Of a DNA stretch of 64,000 nucleotides, positions 1 through 9,746 are shown in pieces (position 1 is the stretch's first letter; each line of letters begins with the position of its first letter). The stretch comes from Phoronis australis (Eukaryota > Phoronida > Phoronidae): assembly GCA_002633005.1 (NCBI GenBank), contig NMRA01000052.1:159968-223967 (forward strand), written 5' to 3'. The notes below the pieces were generated by a model that saw nothing but the letters and a program-made list of their open reading frames with translations, was not told the DNA's origin and searched no databases. Position numbers and translations under genes: made by a program.

Positions 1-26
1 GTGCATAGCACCGAATGGGGGGAGGT

Positions 27-53
27 CGGGAGGGGGGGCAAACCCCCCTCCCG
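27..53. repeat. G/C-run hairpin
   Basis: Perfect 11-bp inverted repeat: a G-rich arm at 27-37, a 5-base loop, and the complementary C-rich arm at 43-53. It lies at the very edge of the window, so any larger element it belongs to is cut off. Similar G-run/C-run foldbacks recur near 5975-6120 and 25962-26031. Confidence 0.6.
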
Positions 54-171
54 CCCAGGAAATGTTTCTGTTTTTTCCTCTAAAAATCAAGCATTTTCCT
101 TGATTCCCGAAGTATTATCCAAGAAAAAAGGCAAAAAAAATACGAAGAATGTGTCAACCAGCAAAAACTGC

Positions 172-245
172 AAGTACCACGTATTCGAACTCACGACCTC
201 GCTAGTTGAACGCGAGTGCTTTACCCCTGCACCACCACGATTTAA
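172..245 (-). repeat. tRNA-derived SINE head or tRNA relic
   Basis: On the minus strand an A-box-like stretch (TGGTGCAGGGGTAAAGCAC) is followed about 30 bases later by a B-box core (GAGTTCGAATAC), the internal promoter layout of a tRNA. The anticodon arm has five paired bases (CTCGC/GCGAG) but a nine-base loop, and the acceptor and T stems do not close. A SINE head or pseudo-tRNA is more likely than a working tRNA. Confidence 0.35.
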
Positions 246-354
246 CTTTTATTTGAAACTAAGAGACCTACTTATTTATGGTCAACAGCGTTTGCCCGCG
301 AAAACTTCTTTTTGTAATGCTTGTTACATGTTTTTTTGTGCAATCAGTTCGTAA

Positions 355-1600
355 CATATTTGTTGTATTTAAAATAGTCTTTAATTGCCCAAAAGACCAA
401 GTCCGTTTTTCGTGTTGGCAATAATGACGCGATTGCTTTGGAAATCGTCTTTTAAGTTAAGGTTTGACAAAGAGAGAATTATGAGTTTCTGAGTGATTCA
501 CTAATGCTTCGATTAAATTGACATCTTACCAGCAGCTTCTGTTTTTTCACCATCACTCAAATTCCAGTTTCTTTAAAAAATGAAGGTTACCAGCGTGTAT
601 GCTGACTTGGTTTCATGAACCCCTTAAAATGAAATTATCGACGAGAAGAGTGATGTTCTGAAATCACTCCGGCCACCACGGTTTCGAATCGGTAACTTTC
701 GCGGTCACAGTCAAACGCTTTGCTGACGAGCTAAATCGCACTTCGTAAATGACTGCGTATTAATTTTTTTGTTTCTTAAACATTTATTGCAATAATAATA
801 ATAATAACACAGTACAAAGACAGAAATCCTCAACGTCACATCAAACGCACACGCACACATTTCACCCAAAACTCAATTTCACAAACCAAAAACACCAAAT
901 GTACTTTTCTCATCTGTATTTCTTTTTAAAGAGTAAAAAAACCAGACCATCTGTGGATAAATAGGCCCTCTAATCCATTTTTATAATAATTATATTTTTC
1001 GGATGTGAAATGAATTTCTAATTCCTTTTTTAATCGTTTTGCGTATTAAATTGGTATCATCACTGGCTGTGACTTCAGCGAATGTTGACGAACATCATTG
1101 AGAATTGGCGATTTGTAATAAAAGCGCAAAAACAATGATTTTTACTTTTCCGTGGTTCAGGTCAAATTAAGCTTCAGCACGTGTATCACATTCAACAACA
1201 ATCACACACATGGGTTTTGCTGTCGTAAAAAAACGATAATGTCCTTTTAACCTCCCTACAACCAATCGTAAATTATTTCCTATGCAAATGTCAACTTCTG
1301 TTGGTAAATCTCAATAAAAACTACGTTTTTTTACAATTTTGTGAAGAGGCCATGCCATGACTAAAGCCTCTTCCAAAATCATACACGGCATAGTTCCTCT
1401 AACGCCTGAAACTTTCATTTGACACGGAGGGAACAATCTTTTGAGCTTTTTATTTTACACTGATTTCTCTATCTCTCATTTCAGAGAGAGTTATTTCACC
1501 AAAATGTCGTCTGTACTCAGATAAGCGACAACCCTGAGTAGTCACGGGGTTTCACCTTTTAGGTGCGTGAACCTACGCTATTCCGCTTCATTTTTTTCAG
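355..1600. other. Non-coding stretch upstream of the thioesterase exon
   Basis: Apart from the tRNA-like head at 664-735 and a short AAT microsatellite near 789-807, I recognise nothing. It should contain intron sequence of the thioesterase-like gene. I could not identify an upstream coding exon here; it may lie before the window. Confidence 0.4.
664..735 (-). repeat. tRNA-derived SINE head or tRNA relic
   Basis: Minus-strand A box (TTTAGCTCGTCAGCAAAGCG) and B box (GATTCGAAACC) at tRNA-like spacing. The stems are imperfect and no clean anticodon loop forms. Probably a second tRNA-derived repeat head, on the same strand as the one at 172-245. Confidence 0.35.
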
Positions 1601-2364
1601 GAAATGCACTTCTTTGGATCTCCGCTGATATAATGTCGTTTCACGCGTTCAACTTCATGGCCAGCAACCATCGGATCAAAGAGTTTTTTGAAAAGTTTAT
1701 AACATTTTACGTGACACACAACTTCGAATTTTCCGAGGAGTATTACGTCCTTGCACGCAGTGGTGAGCTGTCAAATTCAAGGGCCCGCTCGAGGATTCTG
1801 AACGTAGGTCGAAGCTCCATTGACCTAACCACTGCTGTTGTTGTGGGTAAGAAGACCGTCGCGACTTACACGGGACGGTCGGTTTTTGTTGACAAGAATA
1901 CACGAAAAACGTCGGTTGAAGTTCAAAGGAATGTTTCAAAGTGTTTTGGAAATATTAAGGCATCGTCGCTGCCAGAATACCTGAAAATTTTTGAACTTCC
2001 TGACAATTACACTAACCTTGATTATGTCGTGAGGCCGTGCGATATCGACGATAATGTTCACACAAATCATACCGTTTATATGCTGGCTTGCATAGAGGGC
2101 GCTGTCGATGCTTGCGCAAAAGGCCTCTACAAAAACTTTAGTGGTGATTTTGAGCGGTATCCTGTGCGGAAAGCGAGAGTATTATTCTCGGATGAGAGTG
2201 GTCTTGGAGATGTGTTGACCGTATATTCCTGGGAGCCTGCAAAAACGGACGATGAACTTTGTTTCATAATATGCAAAAACAACCATCCAATATTCTACGC
2301 TAAAATGACATTTTTCTTGGACGCCCAATTTTATGCGAAGTCGATTAATGATAGTAAACTGTGA
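1601..2364 (+). CDS. Terminal exon of a double-hotdog acyl thioesterase-like protein (5' part missing)
   Basis: An open frame of 253 complete codons follows a good acceptor (pyrimidine run then CAG at 1598-1600). The exon starts in phase 1 (two bases, then codons) and ends in TGA. The first half (about residues 32-110 of this exon) reads like a hotdog domain, with GELSNSRARSRILNVGRSS then alternating strands ending VFVDKNTRKT. The second half begins DIDDNVHTNHTVYM (147-160), resembling the D-x-N-x-H-x-N signature of the C-terminal hotdog in plant FatA/FatB acyl-ACP thioesterases. The Asn and His of that signature are part of the FatA/B active site and are kept here as N151 and H153. Glu165 and a GDVLTVYSWE strand follow. 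Inference: a metazoan acyl-thioesterase-like enzyme. Substrate and cell location are unknown. The N-terminal residues must lie on one or more upstream exons that I could not locate. No clear poly(A) signal is seen just downstream. Confidence 0.6.
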
Positions 2365-2545
2365 ATTGTGCTTCAGCTTATGTTATTGACCCACGAGGCC
2401 GCAAATCCATGGGCTAGTTTTTAGTAACTATGAGCCACGTTAACCGAATGTCTTCCCTTTTTGATTCGATTTTTTGGGGGTGGCATTTGAAAATGCTTAT
2501 TTCTTCTGCTAACTCAATACGTTACGCGATTCGTGATTGATCCTA

Positions 2546-2879
2546 AAGGAGAATGCCACCAGATTTAATTAGTCTTTTTTACCGTCTTAATCGGTCTATA
2601 TCCACATCGCCTCTTATATGGTCGACCTTACCTTGCCCTGAGATGTCGCGTTAAACTGTGAGGAAGGTGAGAAACGACGCAGCGATAAGTTGACACCAGT
2701 AAGCGTGTTGTGAACGGCTGAACAGACTGCGTTCGAACCGATTACGTCATTGGTTAATTTCAACATCTCCATCTGCCGTTTGGTGTCGGGTAAAACAACT
2801 GTGAACTTGCTGTTATAGAGTGGAACTACTCGATCTAAATTGATTCAAAATACTTTGTTTTGGTGGTGGCATTCTCCTT
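2546..2879. mobile_element. 334-bp MITE with 15-bp TIRs and TA target duplication
   Basis: Ends are the perfect inverted repeat AAGGAGAATGCCACC, flanked on both sides by TA (2544-2545 and 2880-2881). The first ~145 bases and last ~190 bases match the two ends of the longer element at 60868-62522, so this is an internally deleted derivative. The deletion joint falls at a shared AGCGA, suggesting microhomology-mediated loss. The TA duplication, plus the THAP remnant in the long copy, fits the ISL2EU-type DNA transposons. Confidence 0.85.
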
Positions 2880-2881
2880 TA

Positions 2882-3897
2882 ACGGTTGACTGCATTTCAG
2901 TTTAAATGAACACTTAAATCAACAGTTGGTATCTGTAGTGTTGCAATATGCCACACCCCTTGTCGCTGAAATTGTTATTTTGATCAGCTGCTCTGCGCAA
3001 TGTTCTTGTATTAGATCCTGAATGTAATGCGTATTATTCAGGACAAAATCAGGAGCAATATTGAAAGTTTTAGTGCGCCCCTTACCGGAGTTATGCTATT
3101 ACAGTTGGTCAATGATTTGTTGTGCGTCAATGACGTGGGGCGCGATCCTAACATTATCCCTGGTTTCGCATTAAATATGGATATTTTTCTTAAATTACTC
3201 AAAGAGCCAATATTGATAACACTTAAAATGTAAAGGGGATACAGGGAGATTTTTGAGGAGCTTCAAAGTGAAAGAGAGTGACGTGAAAAGCGCGGTCGGT
3301 GGGCCTTGTGCACTTGCCTTGACCTGTGGCTTGTCTGACTTGGAGGAAGACGTGTACCACGAGCTGGATTCTATTATCCCGGTCATCGGTGTGTTCATGT
3401 CCCAGCAGGAAAGAGGTCTCGAACTCTCGAGGCATTCAGAAGCCACCTCATGGTGAAGTTATAATGACTTCCTTCTCATAGTGATTCTTTCTCCATAACG
3501 TTAATTCTCAAACCATTAAATGGCGTGTTTTATTTTCAAGCAATTAAGTCAGCGAGTAACAGATGGGTAGGCCTATCGAAAAACCAAAGTGACCGGGGTT
3601 TGAAACGGACAGTTTCTATGAAGTTTGTCATGGCAACTACTGTGTTGTTACAGCATCTCACAGATGCGACTCTTCTGAAACCACCTGCTGCCGAGACTAT
3701 ATTTGACTTCAGCGCCATCTATATATCAACGGTACGCCTATGTGCGCGTGTGGACATTTCCGATAGCGCGCGTTGAATTCAAAATACTTACGCCATTAAC
3801 GTATGTCATAGAACAAATAAACTGTCCACAGAATCCATTTTTAATGGAGTAAAGTATTTTTTCACTTAAGCACTAATATCCCAATTACTTTCGGGCA
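2882..3897. other. Non-coding stretch, nothing recognised
   Basis: Only short open frames occur (for example 3027-3233 and 3253-3456 on plus), without splice context or familiar motifs. No RNA gene or repeat family is recognised. Confidence 0.3.
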
Positions 3898-3927
3898 ATG
3901 GCGTTGATTTGCTACTTGACCTTTTTA

Positions 3928-3960
3928 TGCGCCCACATATTTATATATGTGGACGCATTA
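3928..3960. repeat. Inverted repeat at the left edge of the satellite block
   Basis: ATGCGCCCACATAT, four bases, then ATATGTGGACGCAT: arms of 14 bases with one mismatch. It sits directly before the degenerate tandem repeats and may mark the end of an older element in which they lie. Confidence 0.6.
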
Positions 3961-5100
3961 TGCCGTCATCTCCGTCCGGCATACGTCCGGCGTTCGCTGC
4001 TCTATCTCCAAAACCCTTTGACGTACGTTCATGAAATTTTGCACATATGTTCCTATTATAGATGGTGCGGCATGAGCGAACTTTCGGACGGATCCGACTA
4101 CCGGTGTGCCCCCCTAGTGGCAGTTTTAGTACTTTACGTTTGCCTTTATATCTTCATAGATCCTCAACGTATTTTCATATAATTTGGTATGTAGGCATCT
4201 ACTAGTGAGATGACGATATCCTCCCGTTTTCGGATGGATTCGACGTAGTTTGCGCCACATAGTGGCCATTTTTGCTGTTTTCGAGTCTGTTTTTTGGCGT
4301 CCACCCCTCTATCAACCAAGCCGCTGTAAGGATGATTGTGGAAATTGGCATGTATGTTTCTACTATGAAGAGGACGGCTGACGATGATTTTCTGACGATT
4401 TCAACTACTGTGGCGCCTCCGAGTGGCAGCTTTGTTTTTTGCACCCATGACTGTATCTCTTTTTGCAGCATCTTTGCTAATGTTGACAATGGATGACAAC
4501 AGCTTTCGGACGGATCTGATTACCAGTGTGTTCCCTAGTGGCAATTTTCATTTTAAGGCTTGCCTCTGTATCTTCAAAGGTCCTCAATGGATTATCAGAA
4601 AGTTTGGAATAAGGGATTTATTGGTGAGATGATGCTATCCTCCCGCTTTCGGATGGCCATTTTTCCTGTTTTCGAGTCTTGTTTTTTGGCGTCCACCAAA
4701 CCATTCTAAGGATGATTGGCGTATATGTTCTCAGTATGAAGAGGACGGTTGACGATAATGAATTCGACTACTGTGGTGCCTCCTAGTGGTAGTTTTGTTT
4801 TGTTTTGGGGACCATAGCTGCATCTCCTAAACTCACTGCAGGATCTTTGTTAAATTTAGTAATTGTATTTATATGAAGCTAACAACAGAAGACGACGTCT
4901 TTCAGGCGGATCCAATGAACGCTGTGCCCGATAGTGGCAATTTCATTATTTTCTGTTTTCCTTTTTACCTGAAGTTCCTTGACAGATTTTTATGAAATTT
5001 AGTAAATATTTTTTTCTATTAAAGAAGCAATGGCATGTTCTTATTTTCGGATGGATTGGATTTTTTTCGCCATCTAGTGGCTATTTTTATGAAAGAAATA
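3960..5100. repeat. Degenerate satellite, ~140-bp monomers in a ~410-bp higher-order unit
   Basis: A core resembling TTTCGGAYGGATYCGA, followed by a spacer and CCTAGTGGCARTTTT, recurs near 4084, 4230, 4395, 4506, 4648, 4762, 4903 and 5046. The average step is about 140 bases. Neighbours differ, but every third core is more alike: GAGATGACGATATCCTCCCG near 4207 recurs near 4625, and TTTTTTGGCGTCCACC near 4290 recurs near 4685. That indicates a trimer-like higher-order period of roughly 400-420 bases. Short frames here are by-products of the repeat. Confidence 0.65.
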
Positions 5101-5147
5101 AACAACCCTAGAATCACTCCGTTTGCGGTGCGTTCGTGGGCGCATTT

Positions 5148-5194
5148 CAACGCTTCGCGTTGCTCTTGTTACTCTGCGCGTGTAAGCGCAGAGT
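5148..5194. repeat. Two adjacent short hairpins
   Basis: CAACGC-TTC-GCGTTG (5148-5162) and ACTCTGCGC with its complement GCGCAGAGT (5171-5194, six-base loop) lie nine bases apart at the right end of the satellite block. Both arm pairs are perfect. No pyrimidine tail or RNA-gene context identifies a function. Confidence 0.5.
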
Positions 5195-5974
5195 ACTCAG
5201 TATACGTTGTTCCTGGGTTTTCTTCAATTTTACTCTTATTCTTACACTTCTTATTCTTCTTCCGACCAACTTTGAGGCTTAATAACTCCAAATTGGGTGC
5301 AGGTACGGTCTTTAAATTCAGCATATGACTTGACAGTATATAAATTTTGATTGGTTATATAATCATTTTCCATATTGCACCGAAAGAGGTCGTTTGGTGC
5401 AAAGGTCATATAATTTTCAAAATTCTACTCCTCCTTCAGCTTTAAAGCTTATCTTTTTCAAATTCGGTGCACAGGTATAAGTCAACATGACAATTTAAAA
5501 AAATACTATTCTAAGTTAGTAATTCCTTCCTGTTGATAGCGGTATCTGTGACCGACATTTGTTTGACTACAAGTACTAATGCATGTGACATTACCCGTTC
5601 ATATCGGTTATTACGATGCCGAAGTTGAAAAGAAACTGAAAGTTTCGTGGTTTCAAAACTGTTTCAAAACGTCTCCCATTTCTGTTTCCCTATTTTTGCA
5701 ACAAGATTTTGTTGACATAACGCGTGACATTAAATCGGCTGACATTTGCAACGCTTTCCTACAACTGCAATATTTATCAAAACTAAATCCCGAGAAATTT
5801 ACATTGCATGCTACCGAGTGTCATTGGATGTAATTGAACATTAGTGTTTTCAGATAAGATTTAATTATATTTCAGTAAGCTATTGATTACTTTTTAAATT
5901 GCTTATTTTAATTTCAAGTTTTCCTACGTCATCTTGTTAGTCAGACTTCTACTATTCTGTTCTTATCAAGAGCC
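5195..5974. other. Non-coding stretch with one unidentified small frame
   Basis: AT-rich sequence with two loose copies of a GGTGCANAGGT word (near 5297 and 5466), perhaps satellite-related. A plus frame at 5579-5833 (84 codons) has protein-like composition, but I recognise no domain, start context or splice sites. Confidence 0.25.
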
Positions 5975-6120
5975 CATCATGGGCGGCGCAGCACTGAAAA
6001 AAGTGGGGTGGCTTTATCCCCCCAGTACCCCCTGTGGTGCACCGCCCATAGACCATGGGCTGCGTAACATTGAAAAAGTGGTGGCTATAGCCCCCATCCC
6101 CTTATGGTGCACCGTCCTTG
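5975..6120. repeat. Two tandem copies of a GC-rich foldback repeat
   Basis: Two ~70-bp units (5975-6050 and 6051-6120). Each begins like CATGGGCGGCGCAGCACTGAA, has an AAGTGG core with a run of C, and ends TGGTGCACCGCCCAT. The ends are inverted repeats of each other. A better preserved single copy is at 25962-26031. Confidence 0.7.
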
Positions 6121-8409
6121 CCTATGCGAGAACAGTATCCAGAATTAAAAGTTTCTTACTGCTAAAGTTAGCAATCAAAAGCAAGGCCTCTGTTTTTCCT
6201 GGGATCGTATTTGGCAACCTGAGTAAGCCGAACGAGTTTTGAATATACCATGTCAAAAAATGTTCATGTAAGCCAACGTAAAACCAGTGGTGTTGTTGAA
6301 GTTGGGTGGCAAGTAACAGCAACGTTGGCATTGCCACGGATATGGTGCCACTGCTAAATTGTAGTATAGGGTAGGCGTATGTGTTAGGGGTCAGGGGGGT
6401 AATATTTTCTGACCCTAGCGGCATTTATCCTGGGTACACCAATGAGCGATTTTCAGCCGTAATTCTGGCAGAGATAGAGGCGAACCGCTGCCCAATTTTC
6501 CTTTGGTCAGTATATTAACATGTCCATGCTTACCTGATTTGTTCTAGTTCGGTTTCGGTTTGACCTCATTAACGGGTGTGTGTCTAATGAGCAAATTGTA
6601 CCAAATAAAACAAAATGGTAATTGCTTTTAAAGAAGACAATGTGGCTATGTTTGGTGCCCAATACAGTATAAACTGTATATGATCATTTTGGTAGCAATT
6701 AATTCATCTGGTTTTAATTTGTAAATTTGTCATTAGAGCTTTGAAAAGAAAATCACACCAAACGTGCTAATGTAAATTAACATATGTTAATTAGATTTTA
6801 ATGAATGTCTTCTTCACAATCAGTTAACAACAACTCATTTGGAAAAACTTCAACAGTATTGAATATTTGTTTGATAAAAGGTTATCGCAGATACATTCAA
6901 AATTTAAATGCTGAACAACAATCTGTAGCCGCTGTGTTAACAACTTATCAAACGGCCCTCCGTTTTAGGGTTTTCCTAAAACCGATTTGTGGAGGTTAAA
7001 ATTCACCCAGAAGTATAAGGAAAGAAGTAGCCCTTGGTTTTTGTGTTTTTGTTTTGCAATTACGAATGAAAAGTGTACCTTGTAAAATGACCCAACTCAA
7101 TACTTTGTGTTACCAACAGGTAACGTTGGCTCTTGATCGCATGAATATTGTTTTCGTTCAGCATAATATGACAATGATAAGAATGCATCCCAATGTCTCT
7201 TGTTCGGGTTGGCAAAACTGCAAGTGTCAGTGCCTCCAATTTTAATTAGCTGACCTTGTTCCATAAACTGCCGGTTGTGTACAGTTTAAAATATGGTTGC
7301 TGAATGGGGATGTCACTGAACGGGAACTGAGGATGGTGACTTCATGAACTGGGGTGAAACGTCGTCCACAACACCACAATTATGTAAGCATACCTTTATT
7401 AATAAAACCTCAAATATAATTTTTGATTAAAAAATACAAAATTATCAAAATATGTATATGGCAACAACGCAACATTTTAAATGTTACAATAAAAAACAAT
7501 GAAGCAAAAGAGTACACACGCTGAGCGTGTTAACAAACATGTTGTCCCTGAAAGTGTCACAGTGTCGGAGTGATAATTTGTGGACACAAACTGTTGGCTA
7601 CTAAAATAAGTTTGAATAATTAATATGACACGAAATTAATTGGAACAAACTGACACACGTGATCATGAAGATGATTTCCAGTGAATATTGGTTAATCCAT
7701 TTTCATCAAAAATGAAAAAGAACTTGAATGACAGAAAATAAACCCCACACGTTTTTGTGTGACGAGAAAAATGAACAAGAGCAGGGACTACATGCAACAT
7801 AAGAGTAAAAAACACGTTTTAAATTAGATGCAATTTCAAGTTATGCATATTCACACTCATGTTTCCCATCTCCAGGGAATTACTGCCTCCATCTTCTTGA
7901 TTACGTAGAAACTCTGAACCGGAAACGCACCTGAACCAGCCAGACATGCGCATAGACCAAGCGATCAGAAATGGCAACAATTTGTCTGGAGACTGAAGCT
8001 CTCATGCGAGAGCAAAATTGTTCTCCCATGAACGACGAAGCCCCACTGCCAATATTAAAGGACATTGCTATATTTTTAAAAGGCATTTTTGGTTAATTTT
8101 GGAATAATTTGCTAAATTTGAATCGTTTTAATCGATTTTTAAAAAAATATATTAACCAGTCTTTAAAGCGTAAGTGCGATGCAGTACAAGTTGTGCCTAA
8201 TCGGTTGAATCGCTAATGAATTAGTTTATTGCGTGTTTCTGCCATCACTGCTCGAGTCAAAGGCAAATTGTTACGTAACGAAGCTGGGACTGAAAATCTG
8301 CGGGCGTTTCGGCCATTGGGCACAGTTCTCCGAACTTAAAAGCGAGGAATACAGCTTACTCAGCTGCATAAAGTTAATTAGACACCGCGAAACAGAAATA
8401 ATGGAATGG
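6121..8409. other. Non-coding stretch
   Basis: AT-rich. It contains an 18-bp perfect palindrome at 6775-6792 (AATTAACATATGTTAATT). Small frames at 6805-6999, 7054-7245 and 8233-8493 (plus) show no recognisable motif. No RNA gene seen. Confidence 0.3.
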
Positions 8410-8642
8410 CATGCGCGCACCCAGCCTTCAACATGGGGGGCTCGAATTCCTGGCGTTATGGACCTTTTGGTAACAAAAAAGCGGGCGGACTAAAAATAAA
8501 AAAAACGGGAGGACCCCTGTGAATTGCGCGTGTGTGCTTGTTTAGTGCACTTTTGTCTCGTTTTCCCGACTTGTTGTTACTCGGAAGCGTACTTTTTCCC
8601 CACTTCGTTCGAGCCCCCCGAGCCCCCCTGGGAGCGCGCATG
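8410..8642. mobile_element. MITE with CATGCGCGC-type ends (copy 1)
   Basis: The left end reads CATGCGCGCACCCAGCC, followed by a GGGGGGCTCGAATTCC block. The right end, read on the minus strand, is CATGCGCGCTCCCAGG followed by GGGGGGCTCGAACG. Related copies are at 25692-25890, about 29150-29336 and about 34536-34763. Internal shared words include TTTTGTCTCG. It carries no coding capacity of its own. Confidence 0.65.
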
Positions 8643-8777
8643 AACGGTAGCTTTTCTGTGAGGTCTGTCGTGAGCTTGCTTTTTTGTAAGATCCGTGCGT
8701 CTACCGAACGCACCCCAGTTGACGTTTAGGAATACATTCATTGCGTCTCAGTTCCGACTTTAGGAATTGATGTATTC

Positions 8778-8783
8778 TTTATT
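8778..8783 (-). terminator. Candidate poly(A) signal for TNF gene A
   Basis: AATAAA on the minus strand about 550 bases past the gene A stop codon. It is the first exact hexamer I find downstream. The distance is long and no GT-rich element was checked, so this is a weak call. Confidence 0.25.
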
Positions 8784-9330
8784 TTCAATTTTGAGATCGA
8801 CTTAACTGAGTTTTGATTTACCGTTTAAAGTAAGCAAATATGTCAAATTGACCAAAAGGTCTTCATAAAAACGTGACATTCCTCTTTAACAACCATGGCA
8901 CGTGACATTAATTCAACAGGGATTTAAGTAAAACCACGTGCTCGTGTTGGTATCCTGAATTCGAGAGGAGTAGAATTAAGCGGATTCCGAGACACTAAGC
9001 AAAGTCAATCTCAGCGGAACATGTGAGGTTGTCAGCTGGTAAAACTGTTATCAAAAATCGTATTTTTATGACTTAGTTCACTCCACAGTACTTCACGTAC
9101 ACTATATACGTAATTTTGCAGAAACGACGTCTCACGTTGGGTTGCATAACCCTTTCTTCAAAGCAGGAACTCAATTCTATAAGAACAGTCGCACGCGTCC
9201 GTAGTCACATGTACGCAAGAAGTTTCATTATACCCAGATATTGAATATAGGCTCTCATCTTCGGATTTAAGTCCGTTATAACAGGTATGTGAGGCAGTGG
9301 AGATCTGAATTTCGCTTTTAATGGGAGCCA
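8784..9330. other. Presumed 3' UTR and flank of gene A
   Basis: Between the stop codon and the first AATAAA (minus sense). No repeats or other signals recognised. Confidence 0.3.
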
Positions 9331-9746
9331 TTACAACATAAAGACACCAAAAAACGTGCGTGACTTAGATCGTAACGGTAGCTTCAACACGCTTGAAACT
9401 TTTAAATACAATTGGTCACCTCGTTGAAGCGAAAGTGTTGCTCCTGTGAAATCAGCAGACTGTGCGTCCCTTCCGGAATGTGTAGCACCAACGCTTTCTA
9501 GCAGTGTCTGTTTCCCGCCATTTGGTAGGTTGACGTTGTAGCGATGCACAGAAAACCATTCCTGCTTGGTATCCCTATCACTTTCGTTAACGATGAAGCT
9601 CACGTGTGCATACACAAAGTACAGGCCTGTTCGCTGAATAATCAGGCGTCCACCTTGTAAACCGACCTGTCGTCTGTAAGATGGCAGCCGATCGGTGACC
9701 CAATGACGCACTTCCGCCTCAGATTGGACGGTTGCAGGATAAAATC
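9331..9746 (-). CDS. Gene A exon 4: TNF homology domain
   Basis: 416 bases, entered in phase 1 from acceptor CCCGTTTTAAG, ending in a stop at 9331-9333. It contains EVRHWV (aligned with the KPITKW/KPIPGW block of B and C), GLYFVYAHVSF, a CD-EF loop without cysteine (SVGATHSGRDAQSADF) and the terminal FFGVFML strand. Confidence 0.85.

Noticed and set aside
172-245. Functional tRNA gene
   Set aside because: A and B boxes are present but the anticodon loop has nine bases and the stems do not close; kept only as a tRNA-derived repeat.
3898-4632. Several short frames in the satellite block
   Set aside because: Repeated frames follow the satellite period and carry no protein motif.
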